Notes under the pieces: model-generated
Told to the model about the DNA's origin: nothing
Seen by the model: the letters and a program-made list of their open reading frames with translations, nothing else
The model's database searches: none
Position numbers and translations under genes: made by a program
Assembly: GCA_002706095.1 (NCBI GenBank)
Contig: PAJP01000023.1
Coordinates: 372,001-436,000, forward strand
Reading direction: 5' to 3'
Length of the DNA: 64,000 bases
From: Methylophaga sp.
GTDB taxonomy: Bacteria; Pseudomonadota; Gammaproteobacteria; Nitrosococcales; Methylophagaceae
Shown: in pieces, positions 46,501-54,014 of the stretch
Layout of the letters: every line of letters begins with the position of its first letter
Position numbering within the stretch: the first letter of the stretch is position 1

Positions 46501-46605
46501 AGTGTCAGCGAGTTAACAGCTCGCAGCAATATTAAAAAATGGTTAAGTCTTTTTTAAGACTTGTTGACCATACTCCATCTCATTCCACATGACGTAGGTG
46601 ATGAG

Positions 46606-47295
46606 ATGACAACAGAGTCGAAAACAGACCTTGAGTTTTCAGGTAAATACGATGATACACACGCGAGAGCGTATTTTGAAAAACATCAGGATGGTTTATG
46701 GCGTCAATTATCTAATTGGCGTGATCACCAAGTGGCCAGAAAAGCCCTGAGCTTAGCTGGTGAGCCCCAGACTGTATTAGACGTACCTTGTGGTACAGGA
46801 CGTTTCTGGTCCTTATTATGCGAACAACCACAACGCCAGATTTTTGCCAGTGATTACAGTCAGCATATGATCAATACTGGCATGCGCTATCGTGATAAAG
46901 CCATTACCGATCGGGTCGAAACCTTCCAATCATCGGCATTTAGTTTAGATGTGCCTGATAATTTCGTAGAAAATATTTTCTGTATTCGTCTTATTCATCA
47001 CATTGGTGATGCACAAGATCGACTGGCATTGCTAAAAGAGTTTCACCGAGTCACGCAAAAAACCGTGATTATCTCGCTGTGGGTGGATGGTAACTTTAAA
47101 GCCTGGCGTCGTAAAAAGCTGGAGAAAAAACGCCATGCAAGAGATTACCAAAACCGTTTTGTGATTAATCAGCAAACGATTGAAAATGAATTCCAGCAGA
47201 GTGGTTTTAAGGTAAAAGCCGCCCTCGACTTTTTACCGAAATATGCGATGTGGCGTACTTATGTCCTTGAAAAGCAAGACTCTGTATTGGCTTAA
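46606..47295 (+). CDS. Class I SAM-dependent methyltransferase
   Basis: 229 residues from ATG 46606 (AGGTGATGAG upstream); the frame extends to 46561 without a ribosome site. Rossmann-type methyltransferase with motif I VLDVPCGTGRFWSLL, acidic end of beta-2 in FASDYSQHM, and motif IV region IFCIRLIHHIGD, as in UbiE/Methyltransf_11 enzymes. The C-terminal part is basic (KAWRRKKLEKKRHARDY). Substrate not identified. Convergent with dbpA, stops overlapping by 4 bp. Confidence 0.78.
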   Translation: MTTESKTDLEFSGKYDDTHARAYFEKHQDGLWRQLSNWRDHQVARKALSLAGEPQTVLDVPCGTGRFWSLLCEQPQRQIFASDYSQHMINTGMRYRDKAITDRVETFQSSAFSLDVPDNFVENIFCIRLIHHIGDAQDRLALLKEFHRVTQKTVIISLWVDGNFKAWRRKKLEKKRHARDYQNRFVINQQTIENEFQQSGFKVKAALDFLPKYAMWRTYVLEKQDSVLA

Positions 47296-48674
47296 CGAAT
47301 TTGTCTGGCGCGAACAGAGCGGCCTTTCACTTTGCCTTTAGCTAAGTAATTCATGGCTTGTCTAAGGGCACTTTGTTCAACGGCCACATAGCTAGACATA
47401 TCGCGAATATCAATCTTGCCTATTTGCTGACCGTTTAAACCGGCATCACCCGTCAATGCACCTAAAATATCACCAGGCCGTATTTTATTTTTACGACCAC
47501 TATCCAGTTGGATGGTGGTCATTTTGCCTTGTAGTGTGAAGCCTGAGTCTGGCTTGAGTTTTGATATGTTGCCGTAATTCACTGGTTCGGACTTATAGTT
47601 TTCGATGGCGACAACACGTGGTGCATCAGCGGGTGTGACAATACTCATTGCCATGCCTTTTTCACCGGCACGACCCGTGCGGCCGATACGATGCACATAC
47701 ACTTCCGGATCACGTGGTAATTCATAGTTAATCACCATTTCCAGAGCGGCGATATCTAGGCCTCTGGCCGCAACATCGGTCGCCACCAACACTGGGCAAC
47801 TATTATTGGCAAAGCGAATCAGTGCCTGATCGCGATCGCGTTGTTCAAGATCACCATGGATAGCCGCCGCTTGTATTTGTTGGCTGGATAACCACTGAGC
47901 CACTTCATCACACTGCTTTTTGGTATGACAAAAGATAACTGCATTATTCGGTTTATAGTGTTGAATCAGCTTGATTAGCGTCTCATCACGTGCATGTTTA
48001 TTAACATCAAAAAACAGCTGTTCAATAACGTCTTGCTTATGTTCAGAGACAACCTTTACTGATACTGGTGACGTTTGGATGGATTCACTCATCTGCTGAA
48101 TCGTGTCAGGATAGGTGGCAGAGAACAGAGCGGTCTGACGCGATTCTGGTGTTTGATCAATGATGTGGTGAATCACTTCAGCAAAGCCCATATCCAACAT
48201 ACGATCCGCTTCATCGAGAACCAGCACTTTCAGTTGATCTAACTTTAAACAGTTTTTGCTATGTAAGTCATTTACCCGGCCCGGCGTGCCGACGACGATA
48301 TGTGTGCCATGTTCTAATGACGCAATTTGTGGACCGATAGGTTTACCACCGCATAAGGTGGTAACTTTAATATTCGGCATTAAACGCGCGAGCTTTCGTA
48401 ATTCGGTAGTGATTTGTTCTGCCAGCTCGCGGGTTGGGCTTAATATCAATGCCTGCACCCCAAAAAAACGTGGGTTGATGCTGTTGAGTACGCTGATACC
48501 AAACGCCGCCGTTTTACCGCTACCAGTTTTTGCCTGAGCGACCACATCGCGGCCTTTTAATAACCAGGGTAAGGTTTCTGCCTGAATGGCTGTCATGCTG
48601 TCATAACCTAAAGAGGTTAATGCATCCAGTTGCGGCTGAGATAAGGGGAGAGACGAAAAAGCGGTATCTGACAT
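47292..48674 (-). CDS. dbpA: ATP-dependent RNA helicase DbpA
   Basis: 460 residues. DEAD-box helicase guided to 23S rRNA helix 92 by its C-terminal RNA-binding domain. Motifs: Q motif (FSSLPLSQPQLDALTSLGY), AKTGSGKTAAF, PTRELAEQI, VLDEADRMLDMGF, LFSATYP, VATDVAARGLDI, HRIGRTGRAG. The final 75 residues form the DbpA domain (MTTIQLDSGRKNKIRPGDIL; GKIDIRDMSSYVAVE), which separates it from RhlE or SrmB. Confidence 0.95.
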   Translation of the reverse strand: MSDTAFSSLPLSQPQLDALTSLGYDSMTAIQAETLPWLLKGRDVVAQAKTGSGKTAAFGISVLNSINPRFFGVQALILSPTRELAEQITTELRKLARLMPNIKVTTLCGGKPIGPQIASLEHGTHIVVGTPGRVNDLHSKNCLKLDQLKVLVLDEADRMLDMGFAEVIHHIIDQTPESRQTALFSATYPDTIQQMSESIQTSPVSVKVVSEHKQDVIEQLFFDVNKHARDETLIKLIQHYKPNNAVIFCHTKKQCDEVAQWLSSQQIQAAAIHGDLEQRDRDQALIRFANNSCPVLVATDVAARGLDIAALEMVINYELPRDPEVYVHRIGRTGRAGEKGMAMSIVTPADAPRVVAIENYKSEPVNYGNISKLKPDSGFTLQGKMTTIQLDSGRKNKIRPGDILGALTGDAGLNGQQIGKIDIRDMSSYVAVEQSALRQAMNYLAKGKVKGRSVRARQIR

Positions 48675-48883
48675 AGGAACTCAATTAATAATCACGAATA
48701 TGCGTGATGGCTGTTCAGCGGATATGAAAATAAGACCTAGCATTGTTCCGCAATCAAGACTGAACTTCTTAAAGGGAGAGAGATAAACTCAGGGAGCTAG
48801 TAGTCCTTTGAATATAGGAAAGAATTATACCTTGCTCACCCGTGCAAAGCGACATAACACTTCGTCTTCATCTCAGAAAGGCG

Positions 48884-49798
48884 TTAAGGATTTTGTTCAG
48901 CGAGTTTTTCGGCTAATGATAATAAGGTGGTGGTCTGTTTTTTGATCAGTTCAGAAATATCGGGATCGAGTTGTTTCAACCATCTTTCCGGAATCGCTCC
49001 CACACCATATTTCGCGCCGGCTAACATACCGGCGAGAGCACCGACGGTATTAGCATCTCCCCCCATATTCACCGTCTTAGTGATACAGTCTTCCAGACTA
49101 TTGGTCGTATGAAAAAAGTGCAGCACGGTTTGTATCGTATCAACGATATAACCAGAGCTATGCCCAGGGTAGGGTGAGAAAGTAAACTGGGGCTCTTTTT
49201 CAATGAATTCAGCAATTGTTTCTTCGGCCAAATCAGTTTCTTGGCGAATTAAGTGTTTTACCAAATAGCCCAGCATCTGACTGGCTCGGTCAGAAAGGCT
49301 ATTGTGATGAGTAAAATGATTTTGTTCACACAGCCAGCTCTCAAACGCCTCATCCTGATATAGACAAATCAAAGCCAGAGGCAATATGCGGCTACAGGCA
49401 CCATTACCCGCATCGTGATCATCATAAGGCGCCATCAAGTCACCGGTATTTTTATAACGACGAATACCTCGAAGGACGGCTTCGCTGATGTCAGTCGGAT
49501 GTTTGCTCAACCACACCACAAAGTAGTCAGCCACCACTTTAATATCCCAGCCTTGAGCATCAATAATCGCCTGACTGAGTGTGAGTGTCATCTCGGTGGC
49601 ATCCGTTACATGACCCTGTGGTAAACCTAACCAGCCACCACCGGTAATATCTTTATGAAGGCCGTAAGTCTCGTGAATTTGTTCCGGGGTCATAAATTCT
49701 AAGGTGGCACCCAGCGCATCACCGCAGGCAAAACCAAGATAGGCGCCTAAGGCTCTTTCGTAGAGAGAAGATGCGGTTATGGTTGTATCTGAGTTCAT
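48884..49798 (-). CDS. ADP-ribosylglycohydrolase (DraG family)
   Basis: 304 residues. The family removes ADP-ribose from proteins using a dinuclear Mg/Mn site; DraG reactivates nitrogenase reductase in diazotrophs. Present: LGFACGDALGATLEFM, DAGNGACSRILPLAL and NMGGDANTVGALAGM with metal Asp residues. The first metal loop, usually T-D-D-T-[EQ]-M, reads VTDATEMTL, so one ligand Asp is Ala by a single base change. No draT or nif genes are seen. An FNR-like site lies about 100 bp upstream. Confidence 0.85.
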   Translation of the reverse strand: MNSDTTITASSLYERALGAYLGFACGDALGATLEFMTPEQIHETYGLHKDITGGGWLGLPQGHVTDATEMTLTLSQAIIDAQGWDIKVVADYFVVWLSKHPTDISEAVLRGIRRYKNTGDLMAPYDDHDAGNGACSRILPLALICLYQDEAFESWLCEQNHFTHHNSLSDRASQMLGYLVKHLIRQETDLAEETIAEFIEKEPQFTFSPYPGHSSGYIVDTIQTVLHFFHTTNSLEDCITKTVNMGGDANTVGALAGMLAGAKYGVGAIPERWLKQLDPDISELIKKQTTTLLSLAEKLAEQNP

Positions 49799-49896
49799 TG
49801 CTATTGAGCCTCAATTATCCATTGTCGAGTAGGTCTGAACATTTATGTGTTCCGAAAAGCTGTCGGCAATGATAAAACTGAGCATTCACCCTCACA

Positions 49897-49910
49897 TTGA
49901 TCCTGATCAT
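49897..49910 (-). promoter_or_regulatory. FNR/ANR-type site upstream of the DraG-like gene
   Basis: TTGATCCTGATCAT matches TTGAT-N4-ATCAA at 9 of 10 defined positions, 98-112 bp before the hydrolase ATG. Suggests oxygen-dependent expression. The modC stop lies 68 bp away on the other side, so the site can only serve the hydrolase. Confidence 0.5.
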
Positions 49911-49977
49911 GAATGGTGTAAAACGAATGATATTTATTTAAGTGGGAAGGGCTGAATAGTTAGAACTACAGTCTTTA

Positions 49978-51054
49978 TTATTCAATAATGGCGGCAGATT
50001 TAATTTGTGCCCAGACCTCATCACCGACAGAGACACCAAGGTGATGAAACGAACGTGAGGTAAGACGACACAGTAAATAGTTCGCACCTACCTTGAGTCG
50101 AACCAATAAAATGGCCGGGTGATCGCCTTGGCTGACTTCTTCGATACGGGCACGTAAGGTATTGGCAATGCTGGAATCTTCATCAGGAGATAGAGTGAGA
50201 CTGACATCTCGCGCCAGCACTTGCAGACGCACCTGACTGCCGATAACAAAATTCATATCTCTTACCCACATCTTGCCACCATCAAATGCGGCTTCAGCAA
50301 GATGCCATTCGCTCTGGATCTGCTCAATCTTAGCTTCAATAATCACACTGGCCTGCTCATCTAGTTGTGACGATAAATCCAGCCGGGAAAGGGTGTGATT
50401 AAGTGCACCTGAAGCCTCAACCTGACCTTCTTTCAGCAATACAATATGATCGGCTAATCGTGCGACTTCTGTGGGGGAATGGCTGACATAAATCACCGGC
50501 ATTTTTAAGGTGTCATGAAGCTTTTCTAAAAAAGGCAAAAACTCACGTTTTCTGGCTACATCGAGTGCAGCTAAAGGTTCATCCATTAATAACAGTTTTG
50601 GGTTCACTGCCAGACTTCGTGCAATGGCGACCCGTTGTTTTTCACCGCCCGATAATTTGGCCGGTTTACGATCCAGTAAATGTTCAATGCCTAATAAAGC
50701 AATGGTTTTATCCAGAGGAAAGTCGGTATTGCTTTGTTTTCTACGTTTAAAAGCATAATTCAAATTGGCCATCACAGTCATATGAGGGAATAAGGCCGAC
50801 TCCTGAAATACATAAGCAATTGGGCGCTGGTGGGGTGGGACAAAGATGTTGTCATCCTGCCAGACATCGCCATTAAACACGAACTTGCCTTGGGCTTTTT
50901 CCAGACCCGCCATACAACGCAGAATGGTCGATTTCCCCGAGCCAGATGGACCAAACAAAGCAGTGACACCCTGAGCAGGTATGCTCAAGTCAACATTCAG
51001 CGTAAAGCCTGGATGCTGAAGATAAAAGCGGGTTTCGATGCCAGACTTGCTCAT
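49978..51054 (-). CDS. modC: Molybdate ABC transporter ATP-binding protein
   Basis: 358 residues. ABC ATPase with Walker A GPSGSGKST, signature KLSGGEKQRVAIARSL, Walker B LLLMDEPLAALD and switch His in YVSHSPTEV. The C-terminal TOBE/Mop domain (about 290-356: ARIEEVSQGDHPAILLVRLKVG) is typical of ModC. Its start overlaps the modB stop by 4 bp. Part of leftward modE-modA-modB-modC. Confidence 0.95.
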   Translation of the reverse strand: MSKSGIETRFYLQHPGFTLNVDLSIPAQGVTALFGPSGSGKSTILRCMAGLEKAQGKFVFNGDVWQDDNIFVPPHQRPIAYVFQESALFPHMTVMANLNYAFKRRKQSNTDFPLDKTIALLGIEHLLDRKPAKLSGGEKQRVAIARSLAVNPKLLLMDEPLAALDVARKREFLPFLEKLHDTLKMPVIYVSHSPTEVARLADHIVLLKEGQVEASGALNHTLSRLDLSSQLDEQASVIIEAKIEQIQSEWHLAEAAFDGGKMWVRDMNFVIGSQVRLQVLARDVSLTLSPDEDSSIANTLRARIEEVSQGDHPAILLVRLKVGANYLLCRLTSRSFHHLGVSVGDEVWAQIKSAAIIE

Positions 51055-51728
51055 GCGGGTTTTCTTTTATTAGGGTTAAACAGGTAGAGCAATAACAAGG
51101 TGACAAATGAAAACGCGATCATAATCGCCGATAGCTCCCAAGCCTGGTCATATTCTAAGGCTTCGACGTAGTCATAAATCTGCACAGACACAACCCGCGT
51201 CACGTCAGGAATATTGCCGCCAATCATTAACACCACACCAAATTCACCGACTGTATGAGCAAAGCCCAGAATGCCACCGGTTAAGAATCCGGGTAGTGCA
51301 AGCGGTAAGGCAATAGTGAAAAAGCGATCTAACGGGCTGGCACCTAGCGTGGCAGCGGCTTCCAGATAATGCTCATTAATATTTTCAAAAGCCAGCTGTA
51401 TCGGTTGCACGACAAAAGGCAGGGAATAAAAAATAGAGGCAATCACTAGCCCGCTAAAGGTAAAAGGCAAGGTGCCCAAGCCAAGTGCCTGAGTTAATTG
51501 ACCCACCGGCCCTTCAGGGCCCATGGCCACTAATAAATAAAAGCCAATAACCGATGGCGGTAATACAATCGGCATCGCCACCAATGCCTCAATAGCGACT
51601 TTGGCACGACAACGGGTGCGAGCGAGCCACCACGCGATAGGTGTGCTGATCAATAACAGCAAAACGGTCACAATACTGGCCAGTTTTGCCGTGAGTAAGA
51701 TGGCAGCTAGATTCGCGTCGCTAAACAT
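51051..51728 (-). CDS. modB: Molybdate ABC transporter permease
   Basis: 225 residues, five to six transmembrane segments. The ABC permease EAA loop reads EAAATLGASPLDRFFTIALPLALPG; the N-terminal LARTRCRAKVAIEALVAMPIVLPPSVIGFYLL is ModB-like. Imports molybdate with ModA and ModC. Confidence 0.95.
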   Translation of the reverse strand: MFSDANLAAILLTAKLASIVTVLLLLISTPIAWWLARTRCRAKVAIEALVAMPIVLPPSVIGFYLLVAMGPEGPVGQLTQALGLGTLPFTFSGLVIASIFYSLPFVVQPIQLAFENINEHYLEAAATLGASPLDRFFTIALPLALPGFLTGGILGFAHTVGEFGVVLMIGGNIPDVTRVVSVQIYDYVEALEYDQAWELSAIMIAFSFVTLLLLYLFNPNKRKPA

Positions 51729-51750
51729 GATGCTTTACGTTAACCCGTGC

Positions 51751-52506
51751 TCAATGTGAATAACCATAGGATTCGATAATCGCCAGGGCTTTGTCTGATT
51801 TAAGGTAGTCGAGCAGGGCCTTTGCAGCATCATTGTATTCCGCTTTTTTGAGTAATACCGCATCCTGACGAATAGGTGAGTAGAGGTCTTTAGGCACAAT
51901 CCAACCTGAGCCTGAACCTAGCTTGCCTTGTTTCATTACTTGCGACAAAGCCACAAAACCCAGTTGAGCATTATGTGTAGCAACAAATTGATAGGCTTGG
52001 GCAATGTTTTCTCCCATCACGATTTTGTTGGCGACATCGTCGTAAACACCCAGATTATTTAATGTCTCGACAGCAGCTAAGCCATAAGGTGCAAGCTTGG
52101 GATTAGCTAAAGACAAATGTTTAAACTGACCTGTCCTCAATACATCTGGACTTTGGCTATCCACAAAATCTGCTTTGGGTGACCATAAAATCAATCCACC
52201 CTGAGCATAGGTAAAACGGCTGTCTTTAACGCTAAGCCCATCTTCTTCAAGGGCGAGAGGTTTAGCTGCATCGGCGGAAAGAAACACATCAAAAGGGGCA
52301 CCATTTTTTATCTGGGCAAAAAACTTACCGGATGAAGCAAAAGACAATACCGTGTTATTCCCCGTCTCTTTATCAAAGGCAGCCGCAATTTCCTGCATAG
52401 GTTCGGTGAAATTAGCCGCTACTGCCACCATCACGGTTTGCGCCTGTACGCTGCTCATGGCAAATAAACAAAAAAGGGCAGTGAGAAGTTTTTGTATTGT
52501 TGTCAT
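51751..52506 (-). CDS. modA: Molybdate-binding periplasmic protein
   Basis: 251 residues with signal peptide (cleavage near SVQAQ, residue 22). Substrate-binding protein of the molybdate transporter: VAVAANFTEPMQEIAAAF, SFASSGKFFAQIKNGAPFDVFLSAD (oxyanion Ser contacts) and LGFVALSQV are conserved. It lies between modE and modB, and its supply of molybdate fits the Mo formate dehydrogenase at 38-44 kb. Confidence 0.95.
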   Translation of the reverse strand: MTTIQKLLTALFCLFAMSSVQAQTVMVAVAANFTEPMQEIAAAFDKETGNNTVLSFASSGKFFAQIKNGAPFDVFLSADAAKPLALEEDGLSVKDSRFTYAQGGLILWSPKADFVDSQSPDVLRTGQFKHLSLANPKLAPYGLAAVETLNNLGVYDDVANKIVMGENIAQAYQFVATHNAQLGFVALSQVMKQGKLGSGSGWIVPKDLYSPIRQDAVLLKKAEYNDAAKALLDYLKSDKALAIIESYGYSH

Positions 52507-52521
52507 TGTGTAATCTCAGTT

Positions 52522-53310
52522 TTAATTGGCTACAGCAAGGATCACGTTGGACGCTTTAATTAATGCCGTGACTTGTGTGTCTGGTTTAAGGTCCAATTCA
52601 TGAGCACTGTCATTGGTGATCGTGGCAGCCAGTGTTTTGCCCCCGTTGAGTTCAATAATGACTTCTGTATTGATCGCGCCCTCATGACAGCGTGCAACTT
52701 TGCCTGTGAGTTTATTGCGAGCACTGGTTTTTAGCTGATGTTCTAGGGTCAGAATCACCCATGAAGCCTTAATCATCGCGTAGGCTTCTGTTCCTTGTTT
52801 AAGTTCAAGATGCTCGAGACTGTCCGACGTAATATTGGCGACAATTTCATCATCACCGCCGATATCCAAAATCACTTCGTTTGAAATCTCGCCTTGTTTG
52901 ATCGTTTTCACTTTGCCAAGAAACTGATTACGGGCACTGGTTTTCAAATCAAATCTCCTGATGAGCTGATAGTAAGCATCAAAGTCATCAACGACCTCGT
53001 TTAATTGATGCAGAACACGCTCACGTTCTTCATCCACCCGCCGATACGTGCTGACCAATCGACGGCCATGATCAGTCAATTTGGCTCCACCACCATCACG
53101 ACCCCCTTTGCGTCTTTCCACCAAAGGGCTCTCAGTCATATTGTTAATGGCTTCAACAGCATCCCATGCCGTTTTATAAGTCATACCTAATGCTGTGGCA
53201 GCGGCACGAATTGAGCCTGTCACATCAATCTGTTCCAGCAACGCCATATGATCGTATTTACGACCACGACTGAATAAAGCCGCTGTGGTTTCTGCATGTT
53301 GTTCAGTCAT
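52522..53310 (-). CDS. modE: Molybdate-dependent regulator ModE
   Basis: 262 residues. N-terminal LysR-like winged helix (about 20-110: YDHMALLEQIDVTGSIRAAA, TYKTAWDAVEAINN, GGRDGGGAKLTDHG), then two Mop/TOBE molybdate-binding domains (LKTSARNQFLGKVKTIKQGE and LKTSARNKLTGKVARCHEGA). Binds DNA with molybdate and represses mod genes. First gene of modEABC, with a ModE-like site just upstream. Confidence 0.94.
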   Translation of the reverse strand: MTEQHAETTAALFSRGRKYDHMALLEQIDVTGSIRAAATALGMTYKTAWDAVEAINNMTESPLVERRKGGRDGGGAKLTDHGRRLVSTYRRVDEERERVLHQLNEVVDDFDAYYQLIRRFDLKTSARNQFLGKVKTIKQGEISNEVILDIGGDDEIVANITSDSLEHLELKQGTEAYAMIKASWVILTLEHQLKTSARNKLTGKVARCHEGAINTEVIIELNGGKTLAATITNDSAHELDLKPDTQVTALIKASNVILAVAN

Positions 53311-53334
53311 ATGGTTTTTATTGTCTCTAAATGT

Positions 53335-53359
53335 CGATAGTAAGTAACACTATATATCG
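53335..53359 (-). promoter_or_regulatory. Candidate ModE-binding site
   Basis: A 25 bp imperfect palindrome with arms CGATAG and TATATATCG, 25 bp before the modE ATG. E. coli ModE binds CG-rich-ended sites of the form CGNTATATA-spacer-TATATAACG. Right arm agrees well, left arm less. Suggests autoregulation. Confidence 0.45.
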
Positions 53360-53580
53360 GTATGGTAAACACTACAATCTCAGCTTTAATGCATTGCGTG
53401 ATTTGTGATTGGTTCAAAAATGAGAGAACTAAAAATGACGTGCTTCTCTACAGTAGTGCAGAGAGTAATTACTGATACATTATCAGCACGCTGTAACAGG
53501 AAGCCTTCCGTCAATGGAAGAAATTTGAAGTGTATGAAAAAAATGATTATTGCTTATGTTAAGCGAGTTCGCATCAAGTT
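53360..53580. other. Gap between the modE promoter and the long repeat
   Basis: No clear gene. A hairpin CTTCC-GTCAAT-GGAAG (53508-53523) is followed at 53533 by an ATG whose frame (MKKMIIAYVKRVRIKF) runs into the long repeat and stops at 53635. It could be the start of a gene broken by arrival of the repeat, with a structured leader. A molybdenum-related leader is conceivable beside modE, but I could not match one. Confidence 0.25.
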
Positions 53581-53925
53581 TTTATCATCAAATGCTTTCG
53601 AATGTTGCTCAACAATTAAAACTATGGAATATTGACCTAATATCAATAGATTGCATTGCGATTTAAACATCAGTTCGTAAAGGATTTAAAGGAACATAGA
53701 AATGGAACATTCAATATGAATATCGCTTTTTCTCCGAAATACTCTGACTTCCAAGAGAATCAAAATATGGCTCCATTTTTCCAGTCTGTTTCAACTTTTT
53801 GGCTCTACTTCTCAAAAAAATTAATCGCGTTTTATTAAAAATAAAAATATTGGAAGTGTAGGGTCGGAATTATGAAGCGACTTTTTTATATTTATTATGA
53901 AGTCAAAGGCTTCATAAAAGACACT
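53581..53925 (+). repeat. Long direct repeat, copy A (~345 bp)
   Basis: Homologous to 62828-63174. The first ~165 bp (to the small-ORF start and shortly after) are nearly identical between copies, differing at scattered bases. The middle diverges while keeping an ORF, and the last ~50 bp are similar again with a hairpin. Similarity ends in both at ACT; copy A then continues with GTTAG (53926), an integron-type core. Contents: 5-codon leader ORF at 53702-53719, small ORF at 53716-53838, terminal hairpin ATGAAGC / GCTTCAT at 53872-53917. Copy A precedes the nuclease-helicase gene. Confidence 0.85.
53716..53838 (+). CDS. 40-residue small protein in repeat A
   Basis: ATG 53716 to TAA 53836-53838; product starts MNIAFSPKYSDFQENQN and ends LIAFY. 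The start overlaps the stop of a five-codon ORF (MEHSI, 53702) by ATGA; that ORF has AAAGGA upstream, suggesting coupled translation. The homologue in repeat B starts MSFAFSQRHTDFQDN. Between the two, changes are conservative (K/R, S/T, E/D) and often in third codon positions, which suggests a real protein. No family recognised. Could be a leader, toxin or remnant. Confidence 0.4.
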   Translation: MNIAFSPKYSDFQENQNMAPFFQSVSTFWLYFSKKLIAFY

Positions 53926-54014
53926 GTTAGTTGCTAAGGCAAGCTATGTGACTATCTCACAGGGTTCTGAGAATTCAAATATCTATATTCGGTGTTGGAA
54001 ATTTATTAAATTTT

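Noticed and set aside
46508..46524. GCGAG / CTCGC hairpin after the PQQ dehydrogenase
   Set aside because: Stem of five and no T run; not supportable as a terminator.
53656..53838. Longer form of the repeat A small ORF from TTG 53656
   Set aside because: The same frame in repeat B has a TGA just after the corresponding TTG, so only the ATG start is shared by both copies.
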